From Christiangramia salexigens (GTDB lineage Bacteria > Bacteroidota > Bacteroidia > Flavobacteriales > Flavobacteriaceae), in the NCBI RefSeq assembly GCF_001889005.1, contig NZ_CP018153.1, forward strand, positions 1,708,501 through 1,772,500: 64,000 nucleotides of DNA. Direction: 5' to 3'. This document shows, one piece after another, positions 1-9,699 of this stretch. A program made the position numbers and the translations under genes. The notes under the pieces are model-generated. The model made no database searches. It was not told the origin of the DNA and saw nothing but the letters and a program-made list of their open reading frames with translations. Numbering within the stretch: the stretch's first letter is position 1; every line of letters begins with the position of its first letter.

Positions 1-168
1 ACTGTAGAAACAGTTCTAAATGAAGCTAAAAAACTGAAGATAGACCTGCTTATCGTAGGAACACATAAACATAGTTTTTTACACAATCTGCTTCAGGAAA
101 ATGTTTCCATGGAATTATTGAAGAAAGTTGAGATTCCGATGCTTACCATTCCAATTCTAGAAGATTAA
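1..168 (+). CDS. Universal stress protein (UspA family), C-terminal part
   Basis: The window opens inside a reading frame that ends at 168 and encodes 55 residues. The segment DLLIVGTHKHS followed by a helix and then VEIPMLTIPI is the usual end of a UspA domain, where the G-x-x-x-H/S stretch contributes to the ATP-binding loop and the last strand ends the Rossmann-like fold. The N-terminal part lies outside the window, so single or tandem Usp domain organisation cannot be told. A terminator hairpin follows directly. Family call is fairly safe; specific function is unknown. Confidence 0.75.
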   Translation, partial: TVETVLNEAKKLKIDLLIVGTHKHSFLHNLLQENVSMELLKKVEIPMLTIPILED

Positions 169-171
169 ATC

Positions 172-198
172 AATCCCCTGTTTTCAGGGGATTTCTTA
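172..198 (+). terminator. Intrinsic terminator after the Usp gene
   Basis: Arms AATCCCCTG (172-180) and CAGGGGATT (185-193) are perfectly complementary around a TTTT loop, followed by a T-rich stretch. It lies just past the stop at 168 and ahead of the threonine dehydratase start. Confidence 0.75.
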
Positions 199-221
199 TT
201 TTCACATAAAAATCTCCCGAA

Positions 222-1172
222 TTGGAATATAACAAACAGCAACTCGAGCAAGTACTTTATGATATAGAACCATATACTCATCGAACACCGGTTCTAAAAT
301 CCAGACTTATAAACGAAATATCCGGAAGCGATATTTGGTTTAAGTGTGAAAATTTCCAGAGAATGGGAGCTTTTAAGATGAGAGGTGCTGCCAATGCAAT
401 TCTAAATCTTAGCAAAGAGCAACAGGACAAAGGTGTAGTAACCCATTCTTCGGGAAATTTTGCACAGGCACTTTCTCTTGCAGCAAAATCACTTGGAGTA
501 CCGGCCTATATCGTCATGCCAGATTCTGCACCCGAAGTAAAGAAAGCTGCGGTTAGAACTTACGGCGGCAAAATCACCGAATGCCCTTCTACCCTAAAAG
601 ATAGGGAGGATGCTGCAAACCAAATTCAGCAACAAACGGGAGCCACATTTATACATCCATCCAATGATACCAATGTGATCCTTGGTCAGGGCACAGCGGC
701 AATAGAATTGCTTCAGGAACAACCAGACCTGGATTTTATTATCACCCCCGTGGGAGGTGGTGGCCTTATAGCAGGAACTGCACTTGCAGCCAAATTCTTT
801 GGCAGGAACTGTAAATGCGTTGGAGCCGAACCTTTAGAAGCAGATGATGCATGGAGGTCCATGCAATCGGGAAATATCGAATCCAACTCCAGTGCAAATA
901 CTATTGCCGACGGGTTAAAAACTCAGTTAGGAGATCTCAATTTCCCTATTATCCTTGAAGACGTGGACGACATCATTAGAGTAACTGAAGCTGAAATAAA
1001 ATCGGCTATGAAGCTTATCTGGGAACGTATGAAAATTGTTATAGAACCTTCGAGCGCAGTCGCACTGGCCGCGGTTTTAAAAGAATCTCAGTTATTTAAG
1101 GGTAAAAAGCTGGGTATAATTATTTCAGGTGGAAATGTAGATCTCAAAAAACTTCAGGAAATGATTTCCTGA
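222..1172 (+). CDS. Threonine dehydratase / serine racemase-like PLP enzyme
   Basis: A 316-residue fold-type II PLP enzyme of the threonine ammonia-lyase/serine racemase family. The PLP lysine is K52 in GAFKMRGA, SSGNFAQ (76-82) is the substrate loop, and the glycine-rich PVGGGG loop (177-181) binds the PLP phosphate. There is no C-terminal ACT regulatory domain, so it resembles the short catabolic threonine dehydratase (threonine to 2-oxobutyrate and ammonia) or serine racemase rather than the allosteric biosynthetic IlvA. The start is a TTG at 222: an in-frame stop lies at 207-209 and no ATG occurs before conserved sequence. Substrate preference cannot be read from the sequence. Confidence 0.85.
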   Translation: MEYNKQQLEQVLYDIEPYTHRTPVLKSRLINEISGSDIWFKCENFQRMGAFKMRGAANAILNLSKEQQDKGVVTHSSGNFAQALSLAAKSLGVPAYIVMPDSAPEVKKAAVRTYGGKITECPSTLKDREDAANQIQQQTGATFIHPSNDTNVILGQGTAAIELLQEQPDLDFIITPVGGGGLIAGTALAAKFFGRNCKCVGAEPLEADDAWRSMQSGNIESNSSANTIADGLKTQLGDLNFPIILEDVDDIIRVTEAEIKSAMKLIWERMKIVIEPSSAVALAAVLKESQLFKGKKLGIIISGGNVDLKKLQEMIS

Positions 1173-1305
1173 TAGTTTCTCACCTCTTACTTGATTTACT
1201 TTTCAAAAATTTTTAGCGGAGTATCCTAAAATAAAGTATCTTAATATGCTAATCCTACCGGGTTTAGCTTATTTGCTATTTACTTAAACGAGGGGACTAA
1301 CTACT

Positions 1306-3096
1306 ATGACAGGGGACATTATCATAACCATCATTATCATCCTGGCAGCTGTTGTAGTTTTTGCCACAGAAGTAATATCGATAGACCTTGCAGCATTATT
1401 AATAATGGTTAGTCTAATCATTACCGGAGTGATCACCCCGGAACAAGGCGTGGAAGGCTTCAGCAATAATGCCACGATTACTGTGGCTTTCATGTTTATT
1501 CTCAGTGCAGCCCTGTTAAAAACCGGCGCCTTACAGGGAGTCGCCCATAAACTTTCGAGGATATTCCGGTATAATTTCAACACGGGGATGATCCTTATGA
1601 TGTGCCTTATTGCCGTCATTTCAGCCTTTATAAATAATACTCCTGTAGTAGCAGTTTTTATCCCCGTTGTTTTAAAAATTGCGGATAATTCAGGGCAAAG
1701 CGCCTCCAAAATGCTGATTCCCTTATCATTTGCTTCTATTTTAGGCGGCACCTGTACCCTTATTGGAACCTCAACGAATATTCTGGTTAGCGGGATCGCC
1801 GTAAAAGAAGGCGAAATGCCTATTCCCATGTTCCTGATGGCACCGCTAGGCGTAATTCTGCTGGTTACCGGAATACTTTATATGGTCTTTTTCGGCATCA
1901 GGATATTACCCAATAGAAAGACAGAGAAGGATCTGAAATCTAAATTCGGGGTATGGAAGTATTTAACTGAAATCGAATTGCTGGATGACGCACCTTCAGT
2001 TGGCAAAAAGATTCTGGATTCCCCCCTTTTAAAAGAACTCGAGATCGATATTATTGAAATAAAAAGAAACTCCTTAAGATTTACCATGCCACCCGGTGAT
2101 TTTTTGCTTCAGGCGCATGATAAACTTACGGTACGATGTAATGTTGAAAAGATCAAAACACTTACAGACCGTGCTAAGATCACTGTGGCTTCAAGGGAAA
2201 AATCAATACAAGAAGATAAGAACAGAAATTCCATTCTCGTGGAAATGATCATTACCGCCGATTCAGAAATTGACGGAAAAACCCTGAGAGAAGTGGATTT
2301 CAAGAATCGCTACAGGGCAATTCCGCTGGCCATCAAACACCGCAAAGAGGTACAAAATCAGGATCTTTATGAAATCATACTTAAACCTGGGGATATAATT
2401 CTCGCTGAGGTAAAGAGCCACTATATCAACGAATTAAAGAAAATGGAAGTAGAACCCGATGCCCCTTTTGTACTGCTCTCTCAGGATATACAAACTGAGT
2501 TTAACAAGAGAAAATTCGGCATTGTATTAATGACCATCGCTGCAATTGTAACCCTGGCATCGTTGAACATCCTTAATATCATGGTAGGTGCGATTGCCGG
2601 TTCATGTTTACTTGTATTAGCGGGAATTTTAGATATGAAGGAAGCCTATGAATCCATTAACTGGAAGATCATTTTCCTTCTTGCAGGAGCTCTAACACTT
2701 GGAACAGCTATGAATAATACCGGTTTGGATAAACTGGCAGCCAATAATTTAATAGAATATCTGGGACGATGGGGTCCGGTTGCGATAGTATCTGGTTTAT
2801 ACATTTTCACCTCTTTGCTCACGGAGATCATGTCCAACAATGCTGCGGCGGCACTACTTGCTCCAATTGCCATAGCTACCGGTCATAGTTTAGGACTTTC
2901 TCCTGTACCTTTCTTAATGGCCATCACTTTTGCTGCTTCTGCAAGTTTTATGACTCCGGTAGGCTATCAAACCAATACTATGGTCTATACCGCGGGTCAG
3001 TATAAATTCCGGGACTTTTTAAAAGTGGGCACCACACTGAATATAATCTGCTGGATTCTGGCTACTATTCTAATTCCGTTGCTCTATAAATTTTAA
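1306..3096 (+). CDS. SLC13-family permease with TrkA-C domains
   Basis: A 596-residue inner-membrane transporter of the SLC13 / sodium-sulfate-dicarboxylate symporter group. Two hydrophobic halves flank a soluble middle part (about 205-400) that looks like two TrkA-C (RCK_C) modules. Family signatures are visible: INNT (109-112) and GTSTN (154-158) in the first half, and [12 protein letters not shown] with a later TPVGYQTN loop in the second, matching the repeated helix-break motifs that coordinate sodium and substrate. Relatives carry sulfate, dicarboxylates or other anions; the substrate here is unknown. It stands alone, 133 bases after the dehydratase gene. Confidence 0.85.
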   Translation: MTGDIIITIIIILAAVVVFATEVISIDLAALLIMVSLIITGVITPEQGVEGFSNNATITVAFMFILSAALLKTGALQGVAHKLSRIFRYNFNTGMILMMCLIAVISAFINNTPVVAVFIPVVLKIADNSGQSASKMLIPLSFASILGGTCTLIGTSTNILVSGIAVKEGEMPIPMFLMAPLGVILLVTGILYMVFFGIRILPNRKTEKDLKSKFGVWKYLTEIELLDDAPSVGKKILDSPLLKELEIDIIEIKRNSLRFTMPPGDFLLQAHDKLTVRCNVEKIKTLTDRAKITVASREKSIQEDKNRNSILVEMIITADSEIDGKTLREVDFKNRYRAIPLAIKHRKEVQNQDLYEIILKPGDIILAEVKSHYINELKKMEVEPDAPFVLLSQDIQTEFNKRKFGIVLMTIAAIVTLASLNILNIMVGAIAGSCLLVLAGILDMKEAYESINWKIIFLLAGALTLGTAMNNTGLDKLAANNLIEYLGRWGPVAIVSGLYIFTSLLTEIMSNNAAAALLAPIAIATGHSLGLSPVPFLMAITFAASASFMTPVGYQTNTMVYTAGQYKFRDFLKVGTTLNIICWILATILIPLLYKF

Positions 3097-3203
3097 AAAA
3101 TTAAGCCAATTTTACTCTAAAGCTTTAAAAAACCACTTACAGCCCTTAACTTTATACTTAGCGCCGATAATTGCAACAGTGTTTTAATCTTATTTTCCTG
3201 CCT

Positions 3204-3536
3204 ATGAGACGTGTTAAACTTCACAACCCATTCAAAACAAGAATAATAGATGAGAAATTAATACGTGAACATCTGGCTCTGGAGCGCACAAAACTTGCAA
3301 ATGAACGCACTATCCTTTCTTATATACGTGCATCGCTGTATTTGTTGATAGGTGGTCTTGCACTGCTTCAGATCAAAGAATACGATCATATAAAATGGCT
3401 CGGTTACTTATCACTTTTTATCTGTGTGGCTTTTATAGTTGTTGGAATTTCAAGGTATATTGCACTCGCCAGAAAATTAAGCAAATTACTTCAGCCCGAT
3501 GATGATGAGGATGATCCTAAAAATCGAAAAAGATGA
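3204..3536 (+). CDS. DUF202 (YidH-type) membrane protein
   Basis: A 110-residue protein with the DUF202 pattern: a charged N-terminus (LALERTKLANERTILSYIRASL) followed by two or three membrane helices and a basic then acidic tail. Function of the family is unknown. The open frame begins at a TTG at 3171, but the ATG at 3204 is a better start because the residues before it look unlike the family. Its stop overlaps the start of the next gene (ATGA at 3533-3536), so the two are probably translationally coupled. Confidence 0.8.
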   Translation: MRRVKLHNPFKTRIIDEKLIREHLALERTKLANERTILSYIRASLYLLIGGLALLQIKEYDHIKWLGYLSLFICVAFIVVGISRYIALARKLSKLLQPDDDEDDPKNRKR

Positions 3537-3898
3537 TGCCTGATCTGCAGGAGATTGTACATTATTCCCTTCATTTTCTATTTATTGGTTTGATCGCGTA
3601 CCTCTATGACAGGAATAACTGGTTAAAATACTGGTTAATCCTGGCTCTTACCATGCTTGTAGATTTAGACCATCTACTGGCTACTCCTATATTCGATCCG
3701 GAACGATGTGGAATTGGATTTCATCCGCTGCACTCAGAATTAGCAATTACAATGTATGTTCTTGGGATGATTTTCTTAAAACATAAGATATTGAGGCTGA
3801 TATTCATCGGACTGTTTTTTCATATGCTAACCGACTTTATAGATTGCATCTGGACGTTTTCTGAATGTGCTCCTTGCATGCAGGATATTTCCTTTTAG
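3533..3898 (+). CDS. DUF6122-family membrane protein
   Basis: A 121-residue integral membrane protein with about four hydrophobic segments. Conserved-looking polar motifs (MLVDLDHLLATP, then FHPLHS, then HMLTDFIDC) resemble the flavobacterial DUF6122 family, whose arrangement of D and H residues recalls membrane-bound metal-dependent hydrolases (YdjM-like), though no activity is established. It overlaps the preceding DUF202 gene by four bases, which supports co-expression. The two consecutive ATG codons at 3533 and 3536 are equivalent start choices. Confidence 0.7.
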   Translation: MMPDLQEIVHYSLHFLFIGLIAYLYDRNNWLKYWLILALTMLVDLDHLLATPIFDPERCGIGFHPLHSELAITMYVLGMIFLKHKILRLIFIGLFFHMLTDFIDCIWTFSECAPCMQDISF

Positions 3899-3973
3899 TT
3901 TTTATTGTTAAAAAAATACTGAATTTAACTATTCTGAAGACCCACAGAAACTGCTGTTTTATCTTAATTCTAT

Positions 3974-3981
3974 TATCTTTA
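3974..3981 (+). promoter_or_regulatory. Possible -7 element of the deoxynucleoside kinase gene
   Basis: TATCTTTA resembles the Bacteroidota TAnnTTTG box and sits 58 bases before the ATG at 4040. No clear TTG is seen about 20 bases upstream, so support is weak. Confidence 0.35.
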
Positions 3982-4039
3982 CGGCTGAAAATACCAGGAT
4001 TTTAATCAACCTGAACTAACCTAGCAATTTATTTTTATT

Positions 4040-4654
4040 ATGCATGTAGCCATCGCCGGAAACATTGGTGCAGGAAAAACCACTCTAACCAGATTATTGG
4101 CAAAACATTATAAATGGGAACCTCAATTCGAAGATGTTCTGGAAAACCCTTATTTAGAGGATTTCTACAACAAAATGGAGCGATGGTCGTTTAATCTTCA
4201 GATCTATTTCTTGAATAGCAGATTTAGACAGATTTTACAGATAAGGGAAAGTGGAAAAAAGATCATTCAGGATAGAACGATTTATGAGGATGCCTACATT
4301 TTTGCACCCAATTTACACGCGATGGGTTTAATGACGAACAGGGATTTCGAAAACTATAAATCACTTTTTGATCTTATGGAAAGCGTGGTACAGGGACCAG
4401 ATCTTTTGATCTATCTTCGTAGCAGCATTCCAAATCTTGTATCGCAGATCCATAGCAGGGGACGTGATTATGAAAACTCGATTTCCATTGATTATTTAAG
4501 CAGGTTGAATGAAAGGTATGAGGCCTGGGTTCATAATTATGATAAAGGGAATTTGCTAATCATAGATGTAGATAATATAAATTTTGTAGAGAAGCCAGAG
4601 GATCTCGGAGGTATCATAAACCGGATCGATGCAGAACTACACGGACTTTTTTAA
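4040..4654 (+). CDS. Deoxynucleoside kinase (dNK family)
   Basis: A 204-residue kinase of the dCK/dGK/TK2 superfamily that phosphorylates deoxynucleosides for dNTP salvage. The P-loop GNIGAGKTT spans 7-15, the QDRTIYEDAY segment carries the DR(S/T) motif that follows the substrate pocket, and the RGRDYE stretch near 150 is the LID arginine region. Length fits the family. It is followed after 11 bases by the fatty-acid hydroxylase gene. A second, more distant kinase domain of the same family occurs in this window fused to FolK (57798-58931); specificity of each (dA, dG, dC) cannot be assigned. Confidence 0.88.
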   Translation: MHVAIAGNIGAGKTTLTRLLAKHYKWEPQFEDVLENPYLEDFYNKMERWSFNLQIYFLNSRFRQILQIRESGKKIIQDRTIYEDAYIFAPNLHAMGLMTNRDFENYKSLFDLMESVVQGPDLLIYLRSSIPNLVSQIHSRGRDYENSISIDYLSRLNERYEAWVHNYDKGNLLIIDVDNINFVEKPEDLGGIINRIDAELHGLF

Positions 4655-4665
4655 AGTATTCAATT

Positions 4666-5331
4666 ATGGAATCAACCAAGTTAAAAAGACCAAAGCATAA
4701 AGGATCTCCGAAATTATTCGAGAACCCGATCCTTGAGAAACTAACACATACGCATATTTCTATTCCATTAATAATTTTTGGAGTAATTGCGGTTGCGTTG
4801 GTCTATTACGGAATTATAGAAAAGGGTTTTGAAGCCCCGATAATGGTAATGCTGTTTTTCGCCGGTTTATTTTTCTTTACCCTGGTGGAATATCTAATGC
4901 ACCGTTATTTGTATCATATCCCGGCAACCACGCCAAGGAAACAAAAGATAAGTTATACCATGCATGGTGTGCATCATGATTATCCAAAGGATAAGTCAAG
5001 ACTTGCAATGCCTCCTCTTTTGAGTCTGGTAATTGCTACCGTACTGTTTATTTTATACAGAGCCGTATTAGGTGATTTTGTATTTGGTTTTCTGGCGGGT
5101 TTCTTAATAGGTTATGCAGGATATCTTGCCGTACATTATTCAGTTCATGCTTTTAAGGTACCAGATAACTTTTTAAAGACCCTATGGCATCACCACAGTA
5201 TTCACCATTACAGAGAGCCGGACAGGGCTTTTGGAGTATCCTCTCCCCTATGGGACCATATATTCCAGACCATGCCTAGAAAGACAACTAATAATCAGAG
5301 AACGGCGGTTGGTGCCAGTATTGATGATTAA
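4666..5331 (+). CDS. Fatty acid hydroxylase / sterol desaturase family protein
   Basis: A 221-residue membrane di-iron enzyme. Histidine clusters HRYLYH (79-84), HGVHH (100-104), H157/H161 and HHHSIHH (175-181) are those of the FA2H/sterol desaturase superfamily, set between hydrophobic helices at about 31-75 and 114-155. The pattern is closest to fatty acid 2-hydroxylases; Bacteroidota make 2- and 3-hydroxy fatty acids in sphingolipids and ornithine lipids, so a lipid hydroxylase role is plausible but inferred. It lies 11 bases after the kinase gene and ends at a strong bidirectional terminator. Confidence 0.82.
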   Translation: MESTKLKRPKHKGSPKLFENPILEKLTHTHISIPLIIFGVIAVALVYYGIIEKGFEAPIMVMLFFAGLFFFTLVEYLMHRYLYHIPATTPRKQKISYTMHGVHHDYPKDKSRLAMPPLLSLVIATVLFILYRAVLGDFVFGFLAGFLIGYAGYLAVHYSVHAFKVPDNFLKTLWHHHSIHHYREPDRAFGVSSPLWDHIFQTMPRKTTNNQRTAVGASIDD

Positions 5332-5360
5332 TCAGAACTATAATATTAGATCATAAAAAA

Positions 5361-5390
5361 GGATCCGGTTAAACCGGATCCTTTTTTATT
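5361..5390. terminator. Bidirectional terminator between convergent genes
   Basis: Arms GGATCCGG (5361-5368) and CCGGATCC (5374-5381) are flanked by an A-run on the left and a T-run on the right, so the hairpin can stop both the hydroxylase gene and the convergent App1-like gene, whose stop begins at 5386. Confidence 0.85.
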
Positions 5391-6423
5391 TTATGAAACC
5401 ATTTTCACGAGCATGCTTTTCAGCCTCGTTAGAATCTTCTACCATTAGAACTGGTACCGTATCAAAATTATCGATTAAACTTCTTACGCGTTCCATTCTC
5501 TTCTTATGGTTCACGCTTCTTAGATAAATAGCCAGAATCCTATCCGAATACTGGGCAGCAATATCGGTATAAATACTCGCGTCGTGCTCTCCACTATCTC
5601 CTATAAGAATGAACTTAAGATCAGGATAAGTTTTCAGAATATTCGTAATCTCTTTTTGTTTATGTGGTTTTTCCGGTTTTATAGTACTTTCAAACGGAGT
5701 CCGGAGATCCCTTAATAAAATAGGCCCTTTTGGAAACTTATTATAGTCCAGAAATAATTTTAAATATTCGTACATATTCCATGGGCTATTGCTCAGGTAG
5801 AACATTGGATTCTTGTTCTTTCCGCTCCTTCCCCTATGAAGTTTTTGATACAGGTCTGGAGCATCATTTAAAGGTATACGTTTATAGGCGTTGGTAAGCA
5901 AAGAATTCTTTAGCAATCTCCATTTCAGGAACGAGGCAACTCCCGTATGCAAGATCGTATCATCTATATCACTTATTACTCCGTATTCTGCATCTACCTG
6001 CGGCACCAGGAATTCTCCTTTTGAAGGATTTGTGATCATTCGGGTTTTACCTTCTACCTTATCATTATAATACACATCATAATTCACCCAACCTTCATCA
6101 TCTGCATGTTCCGAGAGGTTTTGATCAATAGTCTTTTCGAAAAGGAAATAGCCCTCATCATTGGTTTGAGCCTTTAAATTCACCTTATCCGGAATAACAA
6201 GTTCCATATTTGCATCGGGAATCTCAAAGCTGTCAAACTGCTTATATGTATTTTTTATGGTCCTGTAAACTGACTGATCCTTCACAATCTTCAGAGGTTC
6301 GTTATCCAGAACTCTCCCTTTAACATATAGATGAGAATAAGTTCCATAACTCCTGTATGGGATCACATAGATTTGTTCAAGATTCCTGTATCTGCCTATG
6401 AGTTTCTTAAATCGTTTAATCAT
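5386..6423 (-). CDS. App1-like phosphatidate phosphatase domain protein (DUF2183)
   Basis: A 345-residue protein with an N-terminal beta-rich region (about 1-135) and a C-terminal HAD-like App1 catalytic domain. The catalytic motif DIDDT occurs at 152-156, followed by the SNSPWNMYEYL segment and the ILIGDSGEHD stretch that gives the later HAD aspartates. The yeast relative App1 is a Mg-dependent phosphatidate phosphatase; bacterial homologues are poorly studied, so substrate is an inference from family. No signal peptide is seen. Its start lies 83 bases from the end of ligD on the same strand, but a separate unit is possible. Confidence 0.8.
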   Translation of the reverse strand: MIKRFKKLIGRYRNLEQIYVIPYRSYGTYSHLYVKGRVLDNEPLKIVKDQSVYRTIKNTYKQFDSFEIPDANMELVIPDKVNLKAQTNDEGYFLFEKTIDQNLSEHADDEGWVNYDVYYNDKVEGKTRMITNPSKGEFLVPQVDAEYGVISDIDDTILHTGVASFLKWRLLKNSLLTNAYKRIPLNDAPDLYQKLHRGRSGKNKNPMFYLSNSPWNMYEYLKLFLDYNKFPKGPILLRDLRTPFESTIKPEKPHKQKEITNILKTYPDLKFILIGDSGEHDASIYTDIAAQYSDRILAIYLRSVNHKKRMERVRSLIDNFDTVPVLMVEDSNEAEKHARENGFIK

Positions 6424-6506
6424 TTAAAAAATAGCCTTTTCGTCAATTTACTTTATAATATTTTTTCGAGCGGACTATGACCTAAGTTTTATAAAATATT
6501 TAATAT

Positions 6507-8915
6507 CTATAAAGAATTCAGGCGATCTATTGCATCATACATCTCAAATTCTGAAGTTAAGACAGCATGAAAAAGGTCACCTTTTTTTTCAAGTCTTTGA
6601 GGCATATTATTCATATTGAAGTCTGTGATCCTCAAACCAGATTTTAATTCTTTCCACTCTATAGGGGCAGAAACAGGTGCTCCCTTTTTAGGACGAACAC
6701 AATATGGAGCGGCCAGGGTTTGACCTTTCCGGTTCTGGAGATAATCAAGATAGATCTTCCCCTTTCTGTTTTTTACAACTCTTTCCATACTCGTCAAATC
6801 AGGTAGAGCATCTTGAATTAGGTAACAAATGATCTTTGTGAAATCACGTACCTCATTATAAGTATACTCCCCTCCCATAGGAATATAGATATGTATTCCG
6901 GTAGAACCACTGGTTTTACAATAGGCACCTATTTCCGCGGCCTTAAGCAGCTCATAGGTTACCTGAGCAACTTCAATTACCTCTTCAAAATTATTCTTAG
7001 AAGATGGATCAAGATCTATAACAGCATAATCAGGCTTTTCTAAATTTCCGATTCTGGAGTTCCATGGGTTTAATTCTATACAGCCTAGGTTTGCCATATA
7101 TATAAGGCTGGCTTCATCCTGACACAACAAATATTCTATATCTTTTTGGGAAGATTCCGAATAAACTCTGGTGGTCTCAAGCCAGTTTTCATTAAATCCT
7201 TTAGTGTCCTTTTGATAAAAACCCTTCTTATTTATGCCGTTCGGATGTCTGTGTAAATTCTGAGGCCTGTCCTTTAAATAAGGGAGTATTATTTCTGAAA
7301 TTTTTAAATAATAATCTATCAGATCAAATTTCCTTAATCCGGAATCCGGCCAATATACTTTACTTAAATTGGTTACGCTTACCTGTCTGCCATTAATTTC
7401 AAGCCGGTCCTCTGCACCCGCAGAAGCTTCAGCGGCTTTATCCACACTGGGCTGAAGCCTAGCTTCTTCCGGTTCTTTATCCTTTCTAACAGCCTTAAAT
7501 ACAGGATGCCTCATTTTACCTTCTTTGGTCCACTCAGAAAAGATCACCTCACAAACCAATTTAGGTTCTATCCATTTAGGCTCTCTTCCCTTTAGATCGA
7601 TTTTTTCTTCAAATGGGGAAGTTTTAACCTGAAGCTTTTTCATCTTTTGAAGCAAGGCTTTTTTTCCTCCCCTACCAAATCCTGTCCCGCAATTACCTAT
7701 ATATTTTAATGTATTATCCTCTTCTATCCCCAATATTAAAGAACCGAAGGCTGTTTTTTCTGAAGTTGTGTACCCGCAAATAATAGCTTCCTGACTTTCT
7801 TCTTTTTTAATTTTCAGCCAGTCCTCACTTCTAATCCCAGGCCGGTAAACCGAATCTGCTTTTTTTGCGATTACGCCTTCCATCCCGGCTTCTACCGCCT
7901 TATTATAAAATGCAGTTCCCATCCCTTCAATATGATCGCAATAAACCGCTACTGCGGTATCTTCAAGTACTTCCGGAATAAGACTCTTTCTCTCCAACAA
8001 AGGCAGGTCTATCATACTATGCCCGTTAAGGAATAGCATATCAAAGACGTAGTATTTTAAATGCAGTTTTGTGGATCCATCATAATTCTGCAATTCCTGA
8101 AAAACCGATTTGCCGTTTTTATCCAGCAAAACAAGTTCGCCATCCAGTACCGCATCGTGAGGGATATTTTCAAGGTCCTTGACCAATGCCGGAAATTTTG
8201 AATTATAGGTAATTCCATTTCTGGACTGAATATGAACTTTAGTGTCTTTTATATGAGAAATAATCCTGTAGCCATCCCACTTAAGCTCATAGATCCATTT
8301 AGGATCATTAAATATCTCGGCCGTAGATGTGGCAAGCATAGGCGCTATAGTCTTTCTGTTTTTTAGCTCTCTAAATTTGGCCTTTTTACTCGTAGATCGT
8401 GGAATGTAATCTTCCGCATCATAATTAAGATCGGTAGAATATGAATCGCCTTTCTTAATGAGTAACCATTGATCGCCCTTTTCAGAATTGGTTTTAACCA
8501 GCGCGAATTCACCCTTTATCTTCTCACCTTTAAAAATGAGCTTTAAATTGCCTTCATTTAGTTGTTCTATAATACTTTTTGAATCTATCGCAGACTTATA
8601 AACACCAGAATCCCAAATGCTCATTTCACCAGCACCATAATTACCTTTTGGAATACTTCCTTTAAAATGCAAATATTTCACCGGATGATCTTCTGTGCGA
8701 ATTGCAAGCCTTTTATCTTTTGAATTCATTGAAGGCCCTTTGGGAACGGCCCAACTGGCAAGCACGCCCTCTATCTCTAATCTAAGATCGTAATGCAATC
8801 TACTCGCCTGATGTCTTTGAATAACAAAACGTGATTTTGCATCCTGATTTACCTCAGAGGGAGGTTCAGGTGTTTTTGAAAAATCACGTTTCTTTTCATA
8901 ATCTTCAAGAGACAT
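6507..8915 (-). CDS. ligD: Multidomain NHEJ DNA ligase LigD
   Basis: An 802-residue ATP-dependent DNA ligase for bacterial non-homologous end joining. Domains in order: N-terminal 3'-phosphoesterase (about 25-160; metal residues in QRHQASRLHYDLRLE, H35/H41/D43), ligase (about 190-490; adenylated lysine K212 in ELKWDGYR, followed by the OB fold), and a C-terminal primase-polymerase (about 505-800; IDLDPSS carries catalytic aspartates). This phosphoesterase-ligase-polymerase order differs from mycobacterial LigD (polymerase first). It starts 5 bases after the Ku stop, making an operon with Ku. All catalytic motifs look intact. Confidence 0.95.
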   Translation of the reverse strand: MSLEDYEKKRDFSKTPEPPSEVNQDAKSRFVIQRHQASRLHYDLRLEIEGVLASWAVPKGPSMNSKDKRLAIRTEDHPVKYLHFKGSIPKGNYGAGEMSIWDSGVYKSAIDSKSIIEQLNEGNLKLIFKGEKIKGEFALVKTNSEKGDQWLLIKKGDSYSTDLNYDAEDYIPRSTSKKAKFRELKNRKTIAPMLATSTAEIFNDPKWIYELKWDGYRIISHIKDTKVHIQSRNGITYNSKFPALVKDLENIPHDAVLDGELVLLDKNGKSVFQELQNYDGSTKLHLKYYVFDMLFLNGHSMIDLPLLERKSLIPEVLEDTAVAVYCDHIEGMGTAFYNKAVEAGMEGVIAKKADSVYRPGIRSEDWLKIKKEESQEAIICGYTTSEKTAFGSLILGIEEDNTLKYIGNCGTGFGRGGKKALLQKMKKLQVKTSPFEEKIDLKGREPKWIEPKLVCEVIFSEWTKEGKMRHPVFKAVRKDKEPEEARLQPSVDKAAEASAGAEDRLEINGRQVSVTNLSKVYWPDSGLRKFDLIDYYLKISEIILPYLKDRPQNLHRHPNGINKKGFYQKDTKGFNENWLETTRVYSESSQKDIEYLLCQDEASLIYMANLGCIELNPWNSRIGNLEKPDYAVIDLDPSSKNNFEEVIEVAQVTYELLKAAEIGAYCKTSGSTGIHIYIPMGGEYTYNEVRDFTKIICYLIQDALPDLTSMERVVKNRKGKIYLDYLQNRKGQTLAAPYCVRPKKGAPVSAPIEWKELKSGLRITDFNMNNMPQRLEKKGDLFHAVLTSEFEMYDAIDRLNSL

Positions 8916-8920
8916 ATACT

Positions 8921-9697
8921 TCAGGATGCTTTATTCTTTTTCTTGCCTTCCAAACTAGCCTTAAGCTGAGCCATTAGATCCTTGGCCGGAGTAGGTTTAC
9001 TCTCAAAATCTTCGGTTTTCGGCTTTTTACCGGTGGCTTTGGAATTTATGATCTTCATTAATTGATCATTATATACATCTTTATATTTACTGAAATCAAA
9101 CTTTGAAGAGTACTGCTTTATTAAAGAAAGTGCCATATCTACCTCTTTTTTGTTCACTTTGGCAGAGGGAAGTTTAAGTTCTCCAGGATCCCTGATTTCA
9201 TCATTAAAACGAATCACGTGAAGTACCAGAACTTTCTTATAAACCCCAATAAGGCTTAAATGTTCTTTCTGTCGCATCACAAAAGTTGCCACACCTAATT
9301 TTCCTGAGGTCTTTAATGCCTCCCTTAAAAGATTATAGGATTTACCCCCTTCTTTTTGCGGTTCCAAAAAATACGGCTTTTTAAAAAGAACGTCTGCCAC
9401 TTCATCTTCATCTATAAATTCCTCAATATCTATGGTCTTGCTCTTTTTCATGTTGGCCGACTCGAAATCTTCCTTTTCCAGAACTACATAATCATCGTCT
9501 TTTTTAAAGCCTTTCACAATCTCCTTCCATTCCACTTCCTCTCCTGTGTCTTCGTTCACACGTTTATAGCGGATACGTGCATTATCACGCCTATCCAGCA
9601 TATCCAGATCCAGTTTTCTGTCTTCAGACCCGGAATATAATTTAACGGGGATGGAGACAAGACCAAAACTGATGGACCCATTCCATATAGATCTCAT
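8921..9697 (-). CDS. ku: Ku end-binding protein
   Basis: A 258-residue bacterial Ku. MRSIWNGSISFGLVSIPVKL is the nearly invariant N-terminus, and the protein keeps the homodimeric core and bridge region with a lysine-rich C-terminal tail (EGKKKNKAS) as in other bacterial Ku proteins. Ku binds double-strand ends and recruits LigD, encoded 5 bases downstream. It is preceded by the small Rho_N-like gene with only 2 bases between, so the three genes form one transcription unit. Confidence 0.95.
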   Translation of the reverse strand: MRSIWNGSISFGLVSIPVKLYSGSEDRKLDLDMLDRRDNARIRYKRVNEDTGEEVEWKEIVKGFKKDDDYVVLEKEDFESANMKKSKTIDIEEFIDEDEVADVLFKKPYFLEPQKEGGKSYNLLREALKTSGKLGVATFVMRQKEHLSLIGVYKKVLVLHVIRFNDEIRDPGELKLPSAKVNKKEVDMALSLIKQYSSKFDFSKYKDVYNDQLMKIINSKATGKKPKTEDFESKPTPAKDLMAQLKASLEGKKKNKAS

Positions 9698-9699
9698 AA

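Noticed and set aside
1284..1829. Minus-strand frame of 181 codons opposite the SLC13 permease
   Set aside because: Shadow of the hydrophobic membrane gene on the other strand; no family resemblance.
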